NCBI RefSeq assembly: GCF_001650345.1
Contig: NZ_LVHF01000033.1
Span: forward strand, 434,001 to 498,000
Reading direction: 5' to 3'
Length of the DNA: 64,000 nt
From: Photobacterium jeanii
Lineage (GTDB): Bacteria > Pseudomonadota > Gammaproteobacteria > Enterobacterales > Vibrionaceae
Shown here piece after piece: positions 54,420 through 63,182 of this stretch (position 1 is its first letter; the number at the start of each line of letters is the position of its first letter). Under the pieces are notes generated by a model. That model had not been told where the DNA came from. It saw only the letters and a program-made list of their open reading frames with translations, and did not search any database. The position numbers and the translations under genes are program-made.

Positions 54420-55427
54420 TTAAGGCGTTAAGCTTTTCACACTGTCACGTTCCATCAAGGTTGGTTCAAGTTGGATTACCTTGTTGGAATCGCTTTGTTT
54501 GTTGATTTTCTCAAGCAGCGTATCCACAGCTTGCTGACCAAGACGGTGCTTTGGTTGATGGATCGTGGTCAGTGATGGCGTGATATATTTTGCTAGCTTG
54601 ATGTCGTCGTAACCCACAATAGATAAATCATCAGGTACGCTGATCCCTTGCTTGTGGGCTGTATTGATCACTCCCATCGCCATCATGTCATTACAAACGA
54701 ATAATGCGGTTGGTAACTTTCCATTTTTATAAATGGCATTAAAAGCTTTTTCACCGCCTTCGCACTCAAAATTGCCCGAGGCAATCCAGTCTTTGTTAAT
54801 CGTTAAGCCAGACTCTTCCATCGCTTGTACAAAGCCAGATAAACGTTGCTGGGCAGGAAGCTTATCAAGCGGCCCGGTTAAACAACCGATTTGCGTATGC
54901 CCTTTTTCGATCAAGTGCTTGGTGGCGAGGTAACCACCATGATGGGAATTATCTTGAATTTTATCGCTTGGAAAGTCGATTGGGCCCCAATCCATTACGA
55001 CTGTCGGTACTGGCTGGTGGCGAGCGAATAAATCAAACGCGCTGGTTTCCACTTCGCTACACATGAGTAATAAACCATCGACACGCTTTTGTAGAAGCAT
55101 ATCAAGGTTTGAGCGCATGCGGTCGATGTCACCTTCGGTGTTACAGAGGATTAAGTTATAGCCTTGCTCGTAACAGCGGCGTTCAACACCTTTAACGACT
55201 TCACCAAAAAATGGGTTGGTGGAGGTCGTTACTAGCATGCCGAAAGTACGCGTGTGGTTTACTTTGAGACTGCGGGCGAGGGCTGAAGGTGCGTAGTTCA
55301 GCTCTTCAACGGCTGCACGCACACGCGAGGAAATATCTTCACTGACAAATCGTGTTTGATTAAGTACGTGGCTGACGGTTGAGGTTGATACGCCAGCATG
55401 TTTTGCAACATCTTTGATGGTTGCCAT
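54420..55427 (-). CDS. rbsR: Ribose operon repressor (LacI family)
   Basis: 335 residues from the ATG complementary to 55425-55427 (MATIKDVAKHAGVSTSTVSHVLN), the usual LacI-family start; a longer frame has no ribosome binding site. The N-terminal helix-turn-helix with hinge LNYAPSALARSLKVNHTRTFGMLVTTSTNPFF is close to E. coli RbsR, and the C-terminal half is a periplasmic-binding-protein-like ribose sensor (LFVCNDMMAMGVINTAHKQG, VPDDLSIVGYDDIKLAKYITPSLTTIHQP). Ribose releases it from DNA. It is the last gene of the rbs operon, separated from rbsK by a hairpin. Its operator is probably the palindrome at 60645-60674. Confidence 0.94.
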   Translation of the reverse strand: MATIKDVAKHAGVSTSTVSHVLNQTRFVSEDISSRVRAAVEELNYAPSALARSLKVNHTRTFGMLVTTSTNPFFGEVVKGVERRCYEQGYNLILCNTEGDIDRMRSNLDMLLQKRVDGLLLMCSEVETSAFDLFARHQPVPTVVMDWGPIDFPSDKIQDNSHHGGYLATKHLIEKGHTQIGCLTGPLDKLPAQQRLSGFVQAMEESGLTINKDWIASGNFECEGGEKAFNAIYKNGKLPTALFVCNDMMAMGVINTAHKQGISVPDDLSIVGYDDIKLAKYITPSLTTIHQPKHRLGQQAVDTLLEKINKQSDSNKVIQLEPTLMERDSVKSLTP

Positions 55428-55448
55428 ACGATGTCCCTGTATTGTCGC

Positions 55449-55473
55449 GCGCCCCGTGACAAGCACGGGGCGT
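55449..55473 (-). repeat. Hairpin between rbsK and rbsR
   Basis: Arms GCCCCGTG (55451-55458) and CACGGGGC (55464-55471), extendable by two pairs, loop ACAAG. It precedes rbsR by about 22 bp, so it may lower rbsR translation or act as a processing site. Confidence 0.7.
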
Positions 55474-55482
55474 ATAGATCGA

Positions 55483-56403
55483 TTAACTATGTTCTAGCAG
55501 GAAGTGTTTCACTTCTCGGCGGTGCGGGATTGAAGTTTGAGCACCGAAACGGGTAACAGAAATCGCAGCGGCTGCGTGAGCAAATTTAATCGCATCGTGC
55601 AGAGATTTACCTTCTTGAAGACCCGTTAGCAGGGCACCGTTAAAGGTATCACCTGCGGCAGTGGTATCTTTGGCATCAACTCGGAAACCTTCCACTTGTA
55701 CGCCTTGGCCATTCTCACTCAACCATACCCCTTTGCTACCAAGGGTGATCATCACAACTGGGATGCCTTTTTGGTGAAGGGCATCGGCTGCTTGTTGTGC
55801 TGATTGAGTATCATCTACTTTAATGCCAGTAAGTAGTTCGGCTTCTGTCTCGTTTGGCGTAATAATATCAATAAGTTGCAATAAGTCATCACTTAATGCT
55901 TGAGCAGGTGCTGGGTTTAGCACCACTTTGGTATTGGCTTGCTTCGCAATACGTGCTGCTTGCTCGATAGTATCGATAGGTGTTTCAAGTTGCATCAATA
56001 GCGTATCAGCATCGCTGATCAAAGCATGGTGTGGTGCGATGCGCTCTGGGGTTAGGCAAGCATTCGCTTCTGCCGAAATACAAATGCTGTTTTCGCCTGT
56101 CGCAGCGACTTGGATCATCGCAATGCCCGTAGGGGTGTTTTCTTCAACCATTACTGCATCAATGTTGATGCCATCGTTGGCGAATGCTTGGCGAATATCA
56201 AGACCAAAGCTGTCGTCGCCCACCGAGGCGATGAAAGCGATGTCTGCGCCTAGACGCGCTGCCGCAACGGCTTGGTTCGCCCCTTTACCACCTGGGATCA
56301 CAGTGTAACTATGTCCATGAAGTGTTTCGCCCGGGCGAGGGAAAGAGGCTACCTGAAGAACGTGATCGGCGTTAACACTACCAAGAACAACTAACTTATT
56401 CAT
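55483..56403 (-). CDS. rbsK: Ribokinase
   Basis: 306 residues (E. coli 309). PfkB family signatures: GGKGANQAVAAARLG at 39-53 region, GETLHGHSYTVIPGGKGANQA, and the C-terminal anion hole DTTAAGDTFNGALLTGL. The catalytic Asp is in TTAAGDTF. It phosphorylates ribose at O-5 using ATP. AAGG precedes the ATG. Operon gene between rbsB and rbsR. Confidence 0.97.
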   Translation of the reverse strand: MNKLVVLGSVNADHVLQVASFPRPGETLHGHSYTVIPGGKGANQAVAAARLGADIAFIASVGDDSFGLDIRQAFANDGINIDAVMVEENTPTGIAMIQVAATGENSICISAEANACLTPERIAPHHALISDADTLLMQLETPIDTIEQAARIAKQANTKVVLNPAPAQALSDDLLQLIDIITPNETEAELLTGIKVDDTQSAQQAADALHQKGIPVVMITLGSKGVWLSENGQGVQVEGFRVDAKDTTAAGDTFNGALLTGLQEGKSLHDAIKFAHAAAAISVTRFGAQTSIPHRREVKHFLLEHS

Positions 56404-56631
56404 ATCGAGACCTTATTTCTACTGTGCTATTGCAAGTGCTTAATTTTTTTATGACTTGCGTTGTGGTCAAAATGCATGGGTTAACGGCGGCGTTAAACGA
56501 TGAATTTTGATGTGATACTAACTTTAAGTTTTCTTTGCTAAATATAAAAGCTTCATTTATACATTGTCGTAATGACTTGAAGATGTTGAGAATGGAGAAG
56601 CACGACAAGTGCTTCTCCATCAAACTATGCG
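56404..56631 (-). other. rbsB-rbsK intergenic region with hairpin
   Basis: 228 bp. Next to the rbsB stop is a perfect 10-bp hairpin, GGAGAAGCAC (56594-56603) and GTGCTTCTCC (56609-56618), loop GACAA. No T tract follows on the minus strand. The remainder is AT-rich without a clear promoter. Confidence 0.6.
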
Positions 56632-57513
56632 TTACTGCTTAGTTACAACTTTTAGGTCAACTGGGATGTACTCAGCCACTTTTTCACCTTTAAGTACTTT
56701 AACGGCAGTTTCTACACCTAGCGCACCGATTAGGTCTGGCTGTTGTGCGATTGTCGCGCCAAGGATGCCACGGTTAACCGCTGCAACACCGTCTTCCGTA
56801 CCATCGAAGCCAACGATCAACACATCTTTACCTGATGCTTGAACAGCGCGAAGTGCACCGAGTGCCATTTCATCGTTCTGAGCGAAAACAGCTTGTACAT
56901 TTGGGTTAGCTGCAAGCATGTTTTCCATTACGTTTAGACCTTTTGTACGGTCGAAATCAGCTGGTTGGCTTGCTAGTAGATCCATACCGCTGTTTTTCAC
57001 TGCTTTCATGAAACCTTCGCCACGCTCACGTGCAGCAGATGTCCCTGCGATACCTTCAAGTTGGATAACGCGTGCTTTTTCGCCCACTTTTTCCATGATG
57101 AACTTACCTGCCATTTCACCACCTGCAACGTTGTCTGATGCAATGTGGCTAACTACTTCACCACGGCTTGCACCACGGTCAAGTGTTAGTACAGGGATGT
57201 TAGAGCGGTTTGCCATGCGGATGGCGTTAGACACAGCGTCAGAATCTGTTGGGTTGATCAGAATCGCTTTCACACCGCGAACAGTTAAGTCTTCGATGTT
57301 AGAAAGTTCTTTACTTGGATCGTTTTGAGAATCAAGAACAATCAGGTCATAACCTAGCTCTTTAGCTTTTGCTTCAGCACCTTCTTTCATGGTTACAAAG
57401 AAAGGGTTGTTTAGCGTAGAAACTACCATTGCCATAGTGTCTTGCGCTGCAGCTGTTGTGCTCATAGATGCTGACATAACTGCCGCAGAGATAAGGGTTG
57501 CTAACTTTTTCAT
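56632..57513 (-). CDS. rbsB: Ribose-binding periplasmic protein
   Basis: 293 residues (E. coli 296). Signal peptide [23 protein letters not shown]. Mature start [46 protein letters not shown] matches RbsB. Further conserved segments are [15 protein letters not shown]-type ([11 protein letters not shown]), [20 protein letters not shown] and [20 protein letters not shown]. It binds ribose in the periplasm and delivers it to RbsAC; it is also a chemotaxis ligand carrier. AAGGAATACAGA precedes the ATG. Confidence 0.97.
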   Translation of the reverse strand: MKKLATLISAAVMSASMSTTAAAQDTMAMVVSTLNNPFFVTMKEGAEAKAKELGYDLIVLDSQNDPSKELSNIEDLTVRGVKAILINPTDSDAVSNAIRMANRSNIPVLTLDRGASRGEVVSHIASDNVAGGEMAGKFIMEKVGEKARVIQLEGIAGTSAARERGEGFMKAVKNSGMDLLASQPADFDRTKGLNVMENMLAANPNVQAVFAQNDEMALGALRAVQASGKDVLIVGFDGTEDGVAAVNRGILGATIAQQPDLIGALGVETAVKVLKGEKVAEYIPVDLKVVTKQ

Positions 57514-57592
57514 TCTGTATTCCTTTTAGATTTCAGATCAGAGTCATTCGCTGCGAAATATCGGGGAACGCAGCATTGTTTCCGTTAAGGGT

Positions 57593-57611
57593 GGGGCTAA
57601 AAACTAGCCCC
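57593..57611 (-). repeat. Hairpin between rbsC and rbsB
   Basis: Arms GGGGCTA (57593-57599) and TAGCCCC (57605-57611), loop AAAAC. It is 11 bp past the rbsC stop, again without a T tract on the minus strand. Confidence 0.6.
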
Positions 57612-57622
57612 GAATTTAGGTG

Positions 57623-58615
57623 TTACTTGTTTTTGTTATCAACTAGTACCGCCAGAAGAATTACCACTGCTTTGGCAATCATTTGGTAGTAAGAAGACAC
57701 GTCTAACAGGTTTAGTGCGTTGTTAAGGAAGCCAATAATAAGTGCACCAATCAGTGTACCCATGATGCGTCCTTTACCGCCGGCTAGGCTGGTGCCACCA
57801 AGCACTACCGCAGCAATTGCATCCAACTCGTATCCCATACCTGCAGTAGGTTGAGCCGATGAGAGACGAGAGGTTACGATGATGCCAGCCAGCGCTGCCA
57901 ACAGGCCGCAGATTGCGTAGACGCCAATCTTGACGCGATCTACGTTGATGCCTGATAGGCGAGTTGCTGATTCGTTGCCACCTAGCGCGTAGATGTAACG
58001 ACCAAAACGTGTGTGGTTAAGTAGGTACCAAATTGACGCGAAGACGATAACCATTAGCCAGATTGGCACAGGGATACCCATGGCGTAACCAGTACCGAAC
58101 CATGCGAAAGTATCTGCAACATCAGTGAAGCCTGTAGAAATAGGACGACCGTCGGTGTAAACCATAGTCACGCCGCGCAGCAAGGTCATGGTTACTAAGG
58201 TTGCGATAAACGCCTGTACCTTACCTTTGGCAATCACGATGCCGCTGATCGCACCCAGTGCCGCACCTGCCAGTAGGGCAGTTGGAACCGCGATAATCAC
58301 GGGAATTTCCATGCCGATCATAGTGGCAGCAAAGGCACCACAAAGAGCGAGTACCGAGCCGACGCTCAAATCGATACCGGCAGTTAAGATAACCAGCGTC
58401 ATACCGACAGCGATAATGGCGTTGACAGATGTCTGACGTAAAATGTTAAGAATGTTATCAACGGTAAAGAAGTTCGGGTTCAGGAACGACACCACGATGA
58501 TCAAGAAGATCAGAGCGATCAGTGATTTTTGTTCGATTAACCATTCTTTAGTAAATAGCTTGTTCGTAGAACCTGTGTTTGAATTTTGTTCTTTGCTCAT
58601 AGCCTTGGTGCTCAT
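57623..58615 (-). CDS. rbsC: Ribose ABC transporter permease
   Basis: 330 residues (E. coli 321). Polytopic membrane protein of the RbsC/AraH permease family: [69 protein letters not shown]-like, and [34 protein letters not shown]. Its ATG (complement of 58613-58615) overlaps the rbsA stop in an ATGA arrangement and has GAGGT six bases upstream, so the two are translationally coupled. Confidence 0.97.
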   Translation of the reverse strand: MSTKAMSKEQNSNTGSTNKLFTKEWLIEQKSLIALIFLIIVVSFLNPNFFTVDNILNILRQTSVNAIIAVGMTLVILTAGIDLSVGSVLALCGAFAATMIGMEIPVIIAVPTALLAGAALGAISGIVIAKGKVQAFIATLVTMTLLRGVTMVYTDGRPISTGFTDVADTFAWFGTGYAMGIPVPIWLMVIVFASIWYLLNHTRFGRYIYALGGNESATRLSGINVDRVKIGVYAICGLLAALAGIIVTSRLSSAQPTAGMGYELDAIAAVVLGGTSLAGGKGRIMGTLIGALIIGFLNNALNLLDVSSYYQMIAKAVVILLAVLVDNKNK

Positions 58616-60117
58616 GCTGCTACCTCGTTCACTTGCTTACCTACAGCGCAAGCTAGTAGTTTTTCTTGATCTGCTTCTTGGGCGCTGAATTCGCCGCTAA
58701 TCTGGCCTTCGTGCATCACTAAAATGCGGTCACTCATGCCAAGTACTTCTGGCATTTCTGACGACACCAAAATGATGCTCATACCTTCAGCTTTAAATTG
58801 GTTGATCAGTTGGTAAATTTCTTTTTTCGCACCAACATCAACACCACGGGTTGGTTCATCCAAAATCAATACTTTTGGACGCGTCATCAAACCTTTAGCA
58901 ATCGCGACTTTTTGCTGGTTACCACCAGAAAGGTTGCCGATGATTTGATCACGGGTTGGGGTTTTGATGTTGAAAAGGCGAATAAAGTCTTCAACTGCGG
59001 TCACTTCATCGTAGTGGTTCAGCTGAACACCTTTAGACAGTTGTTCGAGGGAACATAACGACATGTTCTCTTTTACCGATAAACCCAATACCAGACCATC
59101 GCCTTTACGGTCTTCAGAAATGTAGGCAATGCCATTTGCCAAACCATCTTGCGGACTGATTGGGTTAATTTGCTTGCCATCCAGTTTGATTTGACCTGAT
59201 TCACTTGGCAGTGCACCGTAAATCACTTTCATCAACTCAGTGCGACCAGCACCCATCAGACCCGAAATACCTAAGATCTCGCCGCGATCAAGCGTGAAGC
59301 TCACATCTTTAACACCAGAGCCCGTTAGGTTTTTCACCTCAAGGCAAGTTGTGCCGTGTTTAACGTCAATGCGAGGGTATTGTTCATCAAGACGACGACC
59401 TACCATCATTTCAATCAAGCTGTCTTCATCGGTTTCAGCTACAGAGCGTTGACCAATGAACTTACCGTCACGAAGCACGGTAATGTCATCACAGATCTCA
59501 AAAATTTCTTTCAAACGGTGGGAGATGTAAACAATGCCGCAACCTTCATCACGCAGTTCATTGATCACTTTAAATAGTGACTCTGTTTCGGTGTCGGTCA
59601 GGGCGTCGGTAGGTTCATCCATGATGATGACTTGTGATTTGAATGATAACGCTTTGGCAATCTCTACCATTTGTTGTTCACCCAAACTCAGTTCACCCAA
59701 TAATTGGCGTGAGCTGTGTTTTACATTAAGGCGTTTTAACAGCGCATCGGCTTCACGGTACATTTCAGACCATTTGATCCCACCAAAAGCATTGGTTTTC
59801 TCACGGCCAAGAAAAATGTTTTCTGCAATGGTCAGTTCAGGGATCAAGTTCAGTTCTTGGTGAATGATACTGATACCAGCTTCTTGGGAATGGCGAGGGC
59901 CATTGAAGTTCACGGTTTTGCTTTGGTAGCGGATTTCCCCGCTGTCCATCGCGTAAATACCCGTTAGTACCTTCATTAGAGTGGATTTACCCGCACCGTT
60001 TTCACCCATCAGCGCCATGACTTTGCCTGGGTATACATTCAAGCAAGCATGGTCGAGAGCTTTTACGCCGGGGAAGGCTTTTTCAATGCCTTGAAGTTCT
60101 AAAATTGGTTGAGTCAT
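58612..60117 (-). CDS. rbsA: Ribose ABC transporter ATP-binding protein (two nucleotide-binding domains)
   Basis: 501 residues, same as E. coli RbsA. Two fused ATPase domains: Walker [10 protein letters not shown] near 37-45, signature [15 protein letters not shown] and Walker [14 protein letters not shown] in the first; in the second [10 protein letters not shown], signature [15 protein letters not shown] and [18 protein letters not shown]. The second Walker A is the usual degenerate form. It powers ribose uptake with RbsC and RbsB. AGGAAACCGAT precedes the ATG. Confidence 0.97.
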   Translation of the reverse strand: MTQPILELQGIEKAFPGVKALDHACLNVYPGKVMALMGENGAGKSTLMKVLTGIYAMDSGEIRYQSKTVNFNGPRHSQEAGISIIHQELNLIPELTIAENIFLGREKTNAFGGIKWSEMYREADALLKRLNVKHSSRQLLGELSLGEQQMVEIAKALSFKSQVIIMDEPTDALTDTETESLFKVINELRDEGCGIVYISHRLKEIFEICDDITVLRDGKFIGQRSVAETDEDSLIEMMVGRRLDEQYPRIDVKHGTTCLEVKNLTGSGVKDVSFTLDRGEILGISGLMGAGRTELMKVIYGALPSESGQIKLDGKQINPISPQDGLANGIAYISEDRKGDGLVLGLSVKENMSLCSLEQLSKGVQLNHYDEVTAVEDFIRLFNIKTPTRDQIIGNLSGGNQQKVAIAKGLMTRPKVLILDEPTRGVDVGAKKEIYQLINQFKAEGMSIILVSSEMPEVLGMSDRILVMHEGQISGEFSAQEADQEKLLACAVGKQVNEVAA

Positions 60118-60145
60118 ATCGGTTTCCTATGGCGTTAATCGCGGC

Positions 60146-60565
60146 TTAAAACACCACCCCGGATTGGAAAATGACATTGGCATAAGGTGTACATTCGCCA
60201 GTGCGAACGACAGCTTTGCTGTTTTGGGTATGCACTTTGAAAGCATCGTGCGGGACATAGTCGATGCGAATCGTTTTACCACAGGCTTGTTGTTCTTGCT
60301 CGATAAGGGTAATTAGTGCGGCGTGGTGTTCAGGGCTAACCGATTTAAACTCTTCCGCCATGATCACACCTTCAATCTGCATTTCACCGAGTACCGCTTT
60401 CACAGTTTCAATGAAACTTGGTACACCAGGGATAAGCGCTAAATCTATGCGTTGAGATTCATCAGGAATTGGTAAGCCAGCATCGCAAATAGTGATCTCA
60501 TCAGTGTGCCCGAGTGTGGCAATCACATAAGAGAGCTCAGCATTGATGAGTGCGTTCTTTTTCAT
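60146..60565 (-). CDS. rbsD: D-ribose pyranase
   Basis: 139 residues, as E. coli RbsD. MKKNALINAELSYVIATLGHTDEITICDAGLPIPDE is a near match to the family start, and the catalytic His is in TLGHTD. It interconverts beta-pyranose and beta-furanose forms of ribose, feeding ribokinase. First gene of rbsDACBKR; AAGGTG precedes the ATG. An RbsR-like operator and a CRP-like site lie upstream. Confidence 0.97.
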   Translation of the reverse strand: MKKNALINAELSYVIATLGHTDEITICDAGLPIPDESQRIDLALIPGVPSFIETVKAVLGEMQIEGVIMAEEFKSVSPEHHAALITLIEQEQQACGKTIRIDYVPHDAFKVHTQNSKAVVRTGECTPYANVIFQSGVVF

Positions 60566-60644
60566 GGGTGCACCTTAGTTTTTAGTAGTGATGATGCTAA
60601 TTGAGAATATCGCCCTAAAATCGACATTGGTGTTAAGTTTAGAG

Positions 60645-60674
60645 CATCGAAACGTTTACGCAAACGTTTCGATG
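60645..60674. promoter_or_regulatory. RbsR-like operator upstream of rbsD
   Basis: Perfect 13-bp arms CATCGAAACGTTT and AAACGTTTCGATG flank ACGC. Each arm also contains the self-complementary core AAACGTTT, centres 12 bp apart. E. coli RbsR sites contain CGAAACGTTTCG. The palindrome lies about 80 bp before the rbsD start. Confidence 0.8.
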
Positions 60675-60725
60675 GCTGAAATGTAGAGTTAAAAGTCGTA
60701 TTTTGCACTTGGATTGATGACAAAA

Positions 60726-60741
60726 TGTGACATTGATCGCT
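60726..60741 (-). promoter_or_regulatory. CRP-like site upstream of rbsD
   Basis: TGTGA-CATTGA-TCGCT keeps the full left half and three of five bases of the right half of the CRP consensus. It lies 52 bp from the RbsR-like operator, on the promoter-distal side of rbsD. Confidence 0.4.
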
Positions 60742-61112
60742 TTTGATGAGTGGTTAGTGATTAAAAAGCGAAGGGGCTCACACCGAAAAGGGGCGCTTAA
60801 AAATGAATAATATGCAGTAGTGTGATTATTTCTGCATTGTATAGTCGGTTTACGTATGCGAAGTAGGTAGGGATAACTAAACTAAGGCTAGATGACGATT
60901 TTTTGAACGGTCGATTAATGCTTCGTCGTTTCCATCGATTAGTATTAACTTATTGATATTTAGAATGAAGAGTGGCCGACATAATGTCAGGTTTATGTAA
61001 AGCTTTGCAAAAATTGCGGAATGTTTTTGATTCTTTGATCAAAATGAGATTATCATTCAGCTCCGAGAATGAATGATTGTTCATTAATTAAATTTAAGGT
61101 TGGTCGAAAGGC
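60742..61112. other. Intergenic region upstream of the small membrane protein
   Basis: About 370 bp. Nothing coding is seen. A Fur-box-like AATGAGATTATCATT (61044-61058) is a weak match. Confidence 0.35.
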
Positions 61113-61373
61113 GTGTCGATTCTATCGCTGTCTGTCAATTCATGGTTGTTGGCACTCACGTTAGCCCCGTTATCTATGTTGGCGCTGGTCATTGGAATGA
61201 AGAAAAAAATTCAGTGGCTGACGGTGGGCTCTATGGTTGGTTTGGTATTGGCAACTTTGTTATTAGTGCTGTCCCAATACACAGATTATAAAAAGTTTGA
61301 GCAATGTATTATGCGTGGGGAAGGGTATAGCCCATTCTCAGGTTTGTGTATAAGGTCGGGGCAACGGGATTGA
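61113..61373 (+). CDS. Possible small two-helix membrane protein
   Basis: 86 residues from a GTG. Two hydrophobic segments (about 6-27 and 36-53: LALTLAPLSMLALVIGM and VGSMVGLVLATLLLVLSQY) with MKKKIQW between them, so both termini would be outside the cytoplasm, positive-inside. The C-terminus has two Cys (EQCIMRGEGYSPFSGLCIRSG). AAAGG lies too close to the GTG for a normal ribosome binding site, so the start is unsure. No family recognised. Confidence 0.4.
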   Translation: MSILSLSVNSWLLALTLAPLSMLALVIGMKKKIQWLTVGSMVGLVLATLLLVLSQYTDYKKFEQCIMRGEGYSPFSGLCIRSGQRD

Positions 61374-61895
61374 TATTTGGTATCAAATCATCGCTTGCTC
61401 CATTTTTATTTTACTCCTCATTGATTTTTCTTCTTTCTGCTTATCTCTCTTCCTGCTTTATGTTTCATTTGTTTTATGGCTGCTTGTGACTAGAACACCC
61501 TCATTAAGAGTCAGAGATGTTATTTCATAGCATTTGAATGCGTATTTCTGCTGTTACTTTGGCATCAATATCACAATTTTTCGTGCAAAAATAACCCAAA
61601 AATAAGAGTTCGTTGCTTTTGATAATCAGGGCAAATGAGTCACTTTTGTCATTTATGCAATTTGGCATACACTAAATAGTTTCATATCTGTCATGTTTTT
61701 GACTTTTGTCACAATGGATGCTCATAAAGTAAACGGTACGTAGTACCCCAACATGCTAATGTGTAGCATATCAATATGAGTTTTATGCTGGCTAATTAGT
61801 ACTTTGCGGAAGTTAATTTGTTATTTGGATAGACTAAGTAGCATTTGGTACTAGTGGCTAGGATATGTTGTAAGCCTAGAGGCATTAGTTGTTAT
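61374..61895. other. Intergenic region with no recognised gene
   Basis: About 520 bp, AT-rich. A 6-bp inverted repeat ATGCTA/TAGCAT near 61753-61769 is the only structure; TGTCA and TTTTGTCA motifs recur between 61640 and 61712. I see no promoter with confidence. Confidence 0.35.
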
Positions 61896-62012
61896 ATGTG
61901 CAGTGAATGTGAGTGTAAGAGTGTCGTTAAAGTTAGACGCAATTGGTGGGAAAAGCTGGTATGTAATGTGAAGTATCAGTGTACCGTGTGTAAGAAGATC
62001 ATTCGACTGTGA
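61896..62012 (+). CDS. Mini zinc-ribbon-like protein (38 residues)
   Basis: A 38-residue open frame starting at ATG 61896. It has C2-x2-C5 near the N-terminus and C29-x2-C32 near the C-terminus, 23 residues between the pairs, plus C7 and C23. Between them is VVKVRRNWWEKLV, then VKYQCTVCKKIIR; this pattern (CxxC, basic/aromatic stretch, YxCxxCxxxxR) is typical of small bacterial zinc ribbons. A ribosome binding site is not obvious (AGAGG is 13 bp upstream); in-frame GTG or TTG starts further upstream are possible. A hairpin with a T run follows. Confidence 0.5.
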   Translation: MCSECECKSVVKVRRNWWEKLVCNVKYQCTVCKKIIRL

Positions 62013-62021
62013 ATGATAAGC

Positions 62022-62088
62022 GGCGAGTGCGATGTAAAACCAAGAGGCTTTCATCGCAACACATAAGCATGACTCGCCAACGTTTTTT
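62022..62088 (+). terminator. Nested inverted repeat with T run after the zinc-ribbon-like frame
   Basis: GGCGAGT (62022-62028) pairs with ACTCGCC (62072-62078), and GCGATG (62029-62034) with CATCGC (62052-62057). TTTTTT follows at 62083-62088. The loops are large, so efficiency is uncertain. Confidence 0.4.
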
Positions 62089-62150
62089 GCAAACATACCA
62101 AATTCTTCTTACTCAACCAGACCAAGAAAAAAATGCGCGTTTGCAGCCAC

Positions 62151-62942
62151 TCAGTTTAGAGTCGCGATGATTACCTGACTAGAGTGGAAAAGTGCGTAAA
62201 CCTGATCACCTTCTTCGAATTTGTCACTCGTAGGCTGTTGATCAGTTAGCAAGGAAGCACATAAGCAGTCATGCTCACTAATTTGCAATAAATATTCCGC
62301 GCTATGGACATGATGTTCGATAGTGTTGATGTTCCCCCTTATCGCATTGTCAAAAAGGGTAGGCTGAGGTTCACGAGCAAGTGACACAGCTGGCCCTTTT
62401 ATTAATGCCACCACATCTTTCCCTACTTCTAAATTTAATCGCACTGTACTGCCATGGGTGATGGTCGCAGTCACTGTTGCTCCGCTGTTAAGTTGAATCT
62501 CGACAATATCGTGAAGTTCTTGGTTATTGATTTGGCGAATAGTGCCAAATAGCTGATTACGAGCACTGGTTTGGAGTGAGAACTTCGCCATTACGCCTAA
62601 TAGGCTATGCAGTGGCGCTTGTTCATCATTTAATGCTTTTAGCCCCATGTCTTGGATTTGATCTAGCAGATCGTACATTTGTACTAATCGTTGCCCTGCA
62701 AGCGTAAGTTGCGCACCGCCACCGCCTTTGCCGCCTTTCTCACTATTGGTTACTGGCTGGCTCGCACGGTTGTTCATGTCTTTGATCGCATCGTGGGCAG
62801 CTTTATAACTAATGCCTGCGAGCTTGGCTGCTTGGGAAATAGAACCGGTTTCTGCAATGGCTTTTAATAAAGCAATGCGGCGAGGGTTAGCATACATTTT
62901 CCCAGTTTCAGACAGGGTGAGTTGTGCGTCAAAGTTCATCAT
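62151..62942 (-). CDS. modE: Molybdate-responsive transcriptional regulator
   Basis: 263 residues (E. coli ModE 262). N-terminal winged helix: PRRIALLKAIAETGSISQAAKLAGISYKAAHDAIKDMN (about 20-57), then GGKGGGGAQLTLAGQRLVQMYDLL. The linker SLQTSARNQLFG is a strict ModE signature. Two MOP molybdate-binding domains fill the C-terminal half and the protein ends SQVIIATLN. ModE with molybdate represses molybdate transport genes, none of which is in the window. Cytoplasmic. It is divergent from the malic enzyme gene. Confidence 0.97.
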   Translation of the reverse strand: MMNFDAQLTLSETGKMYANPRRIALLKAIAETGSISQAAKLAGISYKAAHDAIKDMNNRASQPVTNSEKGGKGGGGAQLTLAGQRLVQMYDLLDQIQDMGLKALNDEQAPLHSLLGVMAKFSLQTSARNQLFGTIRQINNQELHDIVEIQLNSGATVTATITHGSTVRLNLEVGKDVVALIKGPAVSLAREPQPTLFDNAIRGNINTIEHHVHSAEYLLQISEHDCLCASLLTDQQPTSDKFEEGDQVYALFHSSQVIIATLN

Positions 62943-63182
62943 AAATATGAATTAAATCAGTAAGGTTACGAGCTAGTGTATCCACTTATTGCGCTTTAGC
63001 CAAACTATCTCCCTGTAAAGTTTATGGTTAATAAAGAGAGAGTTCGTTTTTATGCGGTGCTGATTGTGGCTGAGAGCACAGTTAGTTATGTAAGCGATTC
63101 ATCACGTTATGACATCACGTTTTTTATGATTTCATGGGCATAAACTTGATGCCACTATTGCTGGCAAACGTGGAGGAATACC

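Noticed and set aside
61044-61058. Fur-box-like AATGAGATTATCATT upstream of the possible membrane protein
   Set aside because: Half the 19-bp consensus only; AT-rich background makes such matches common.
61100-61291. 63-codon frame overlapping the possible membrane protein
   Set aside because: It lacks the hydrophobic pattern of the other frame and reads as its shadow.
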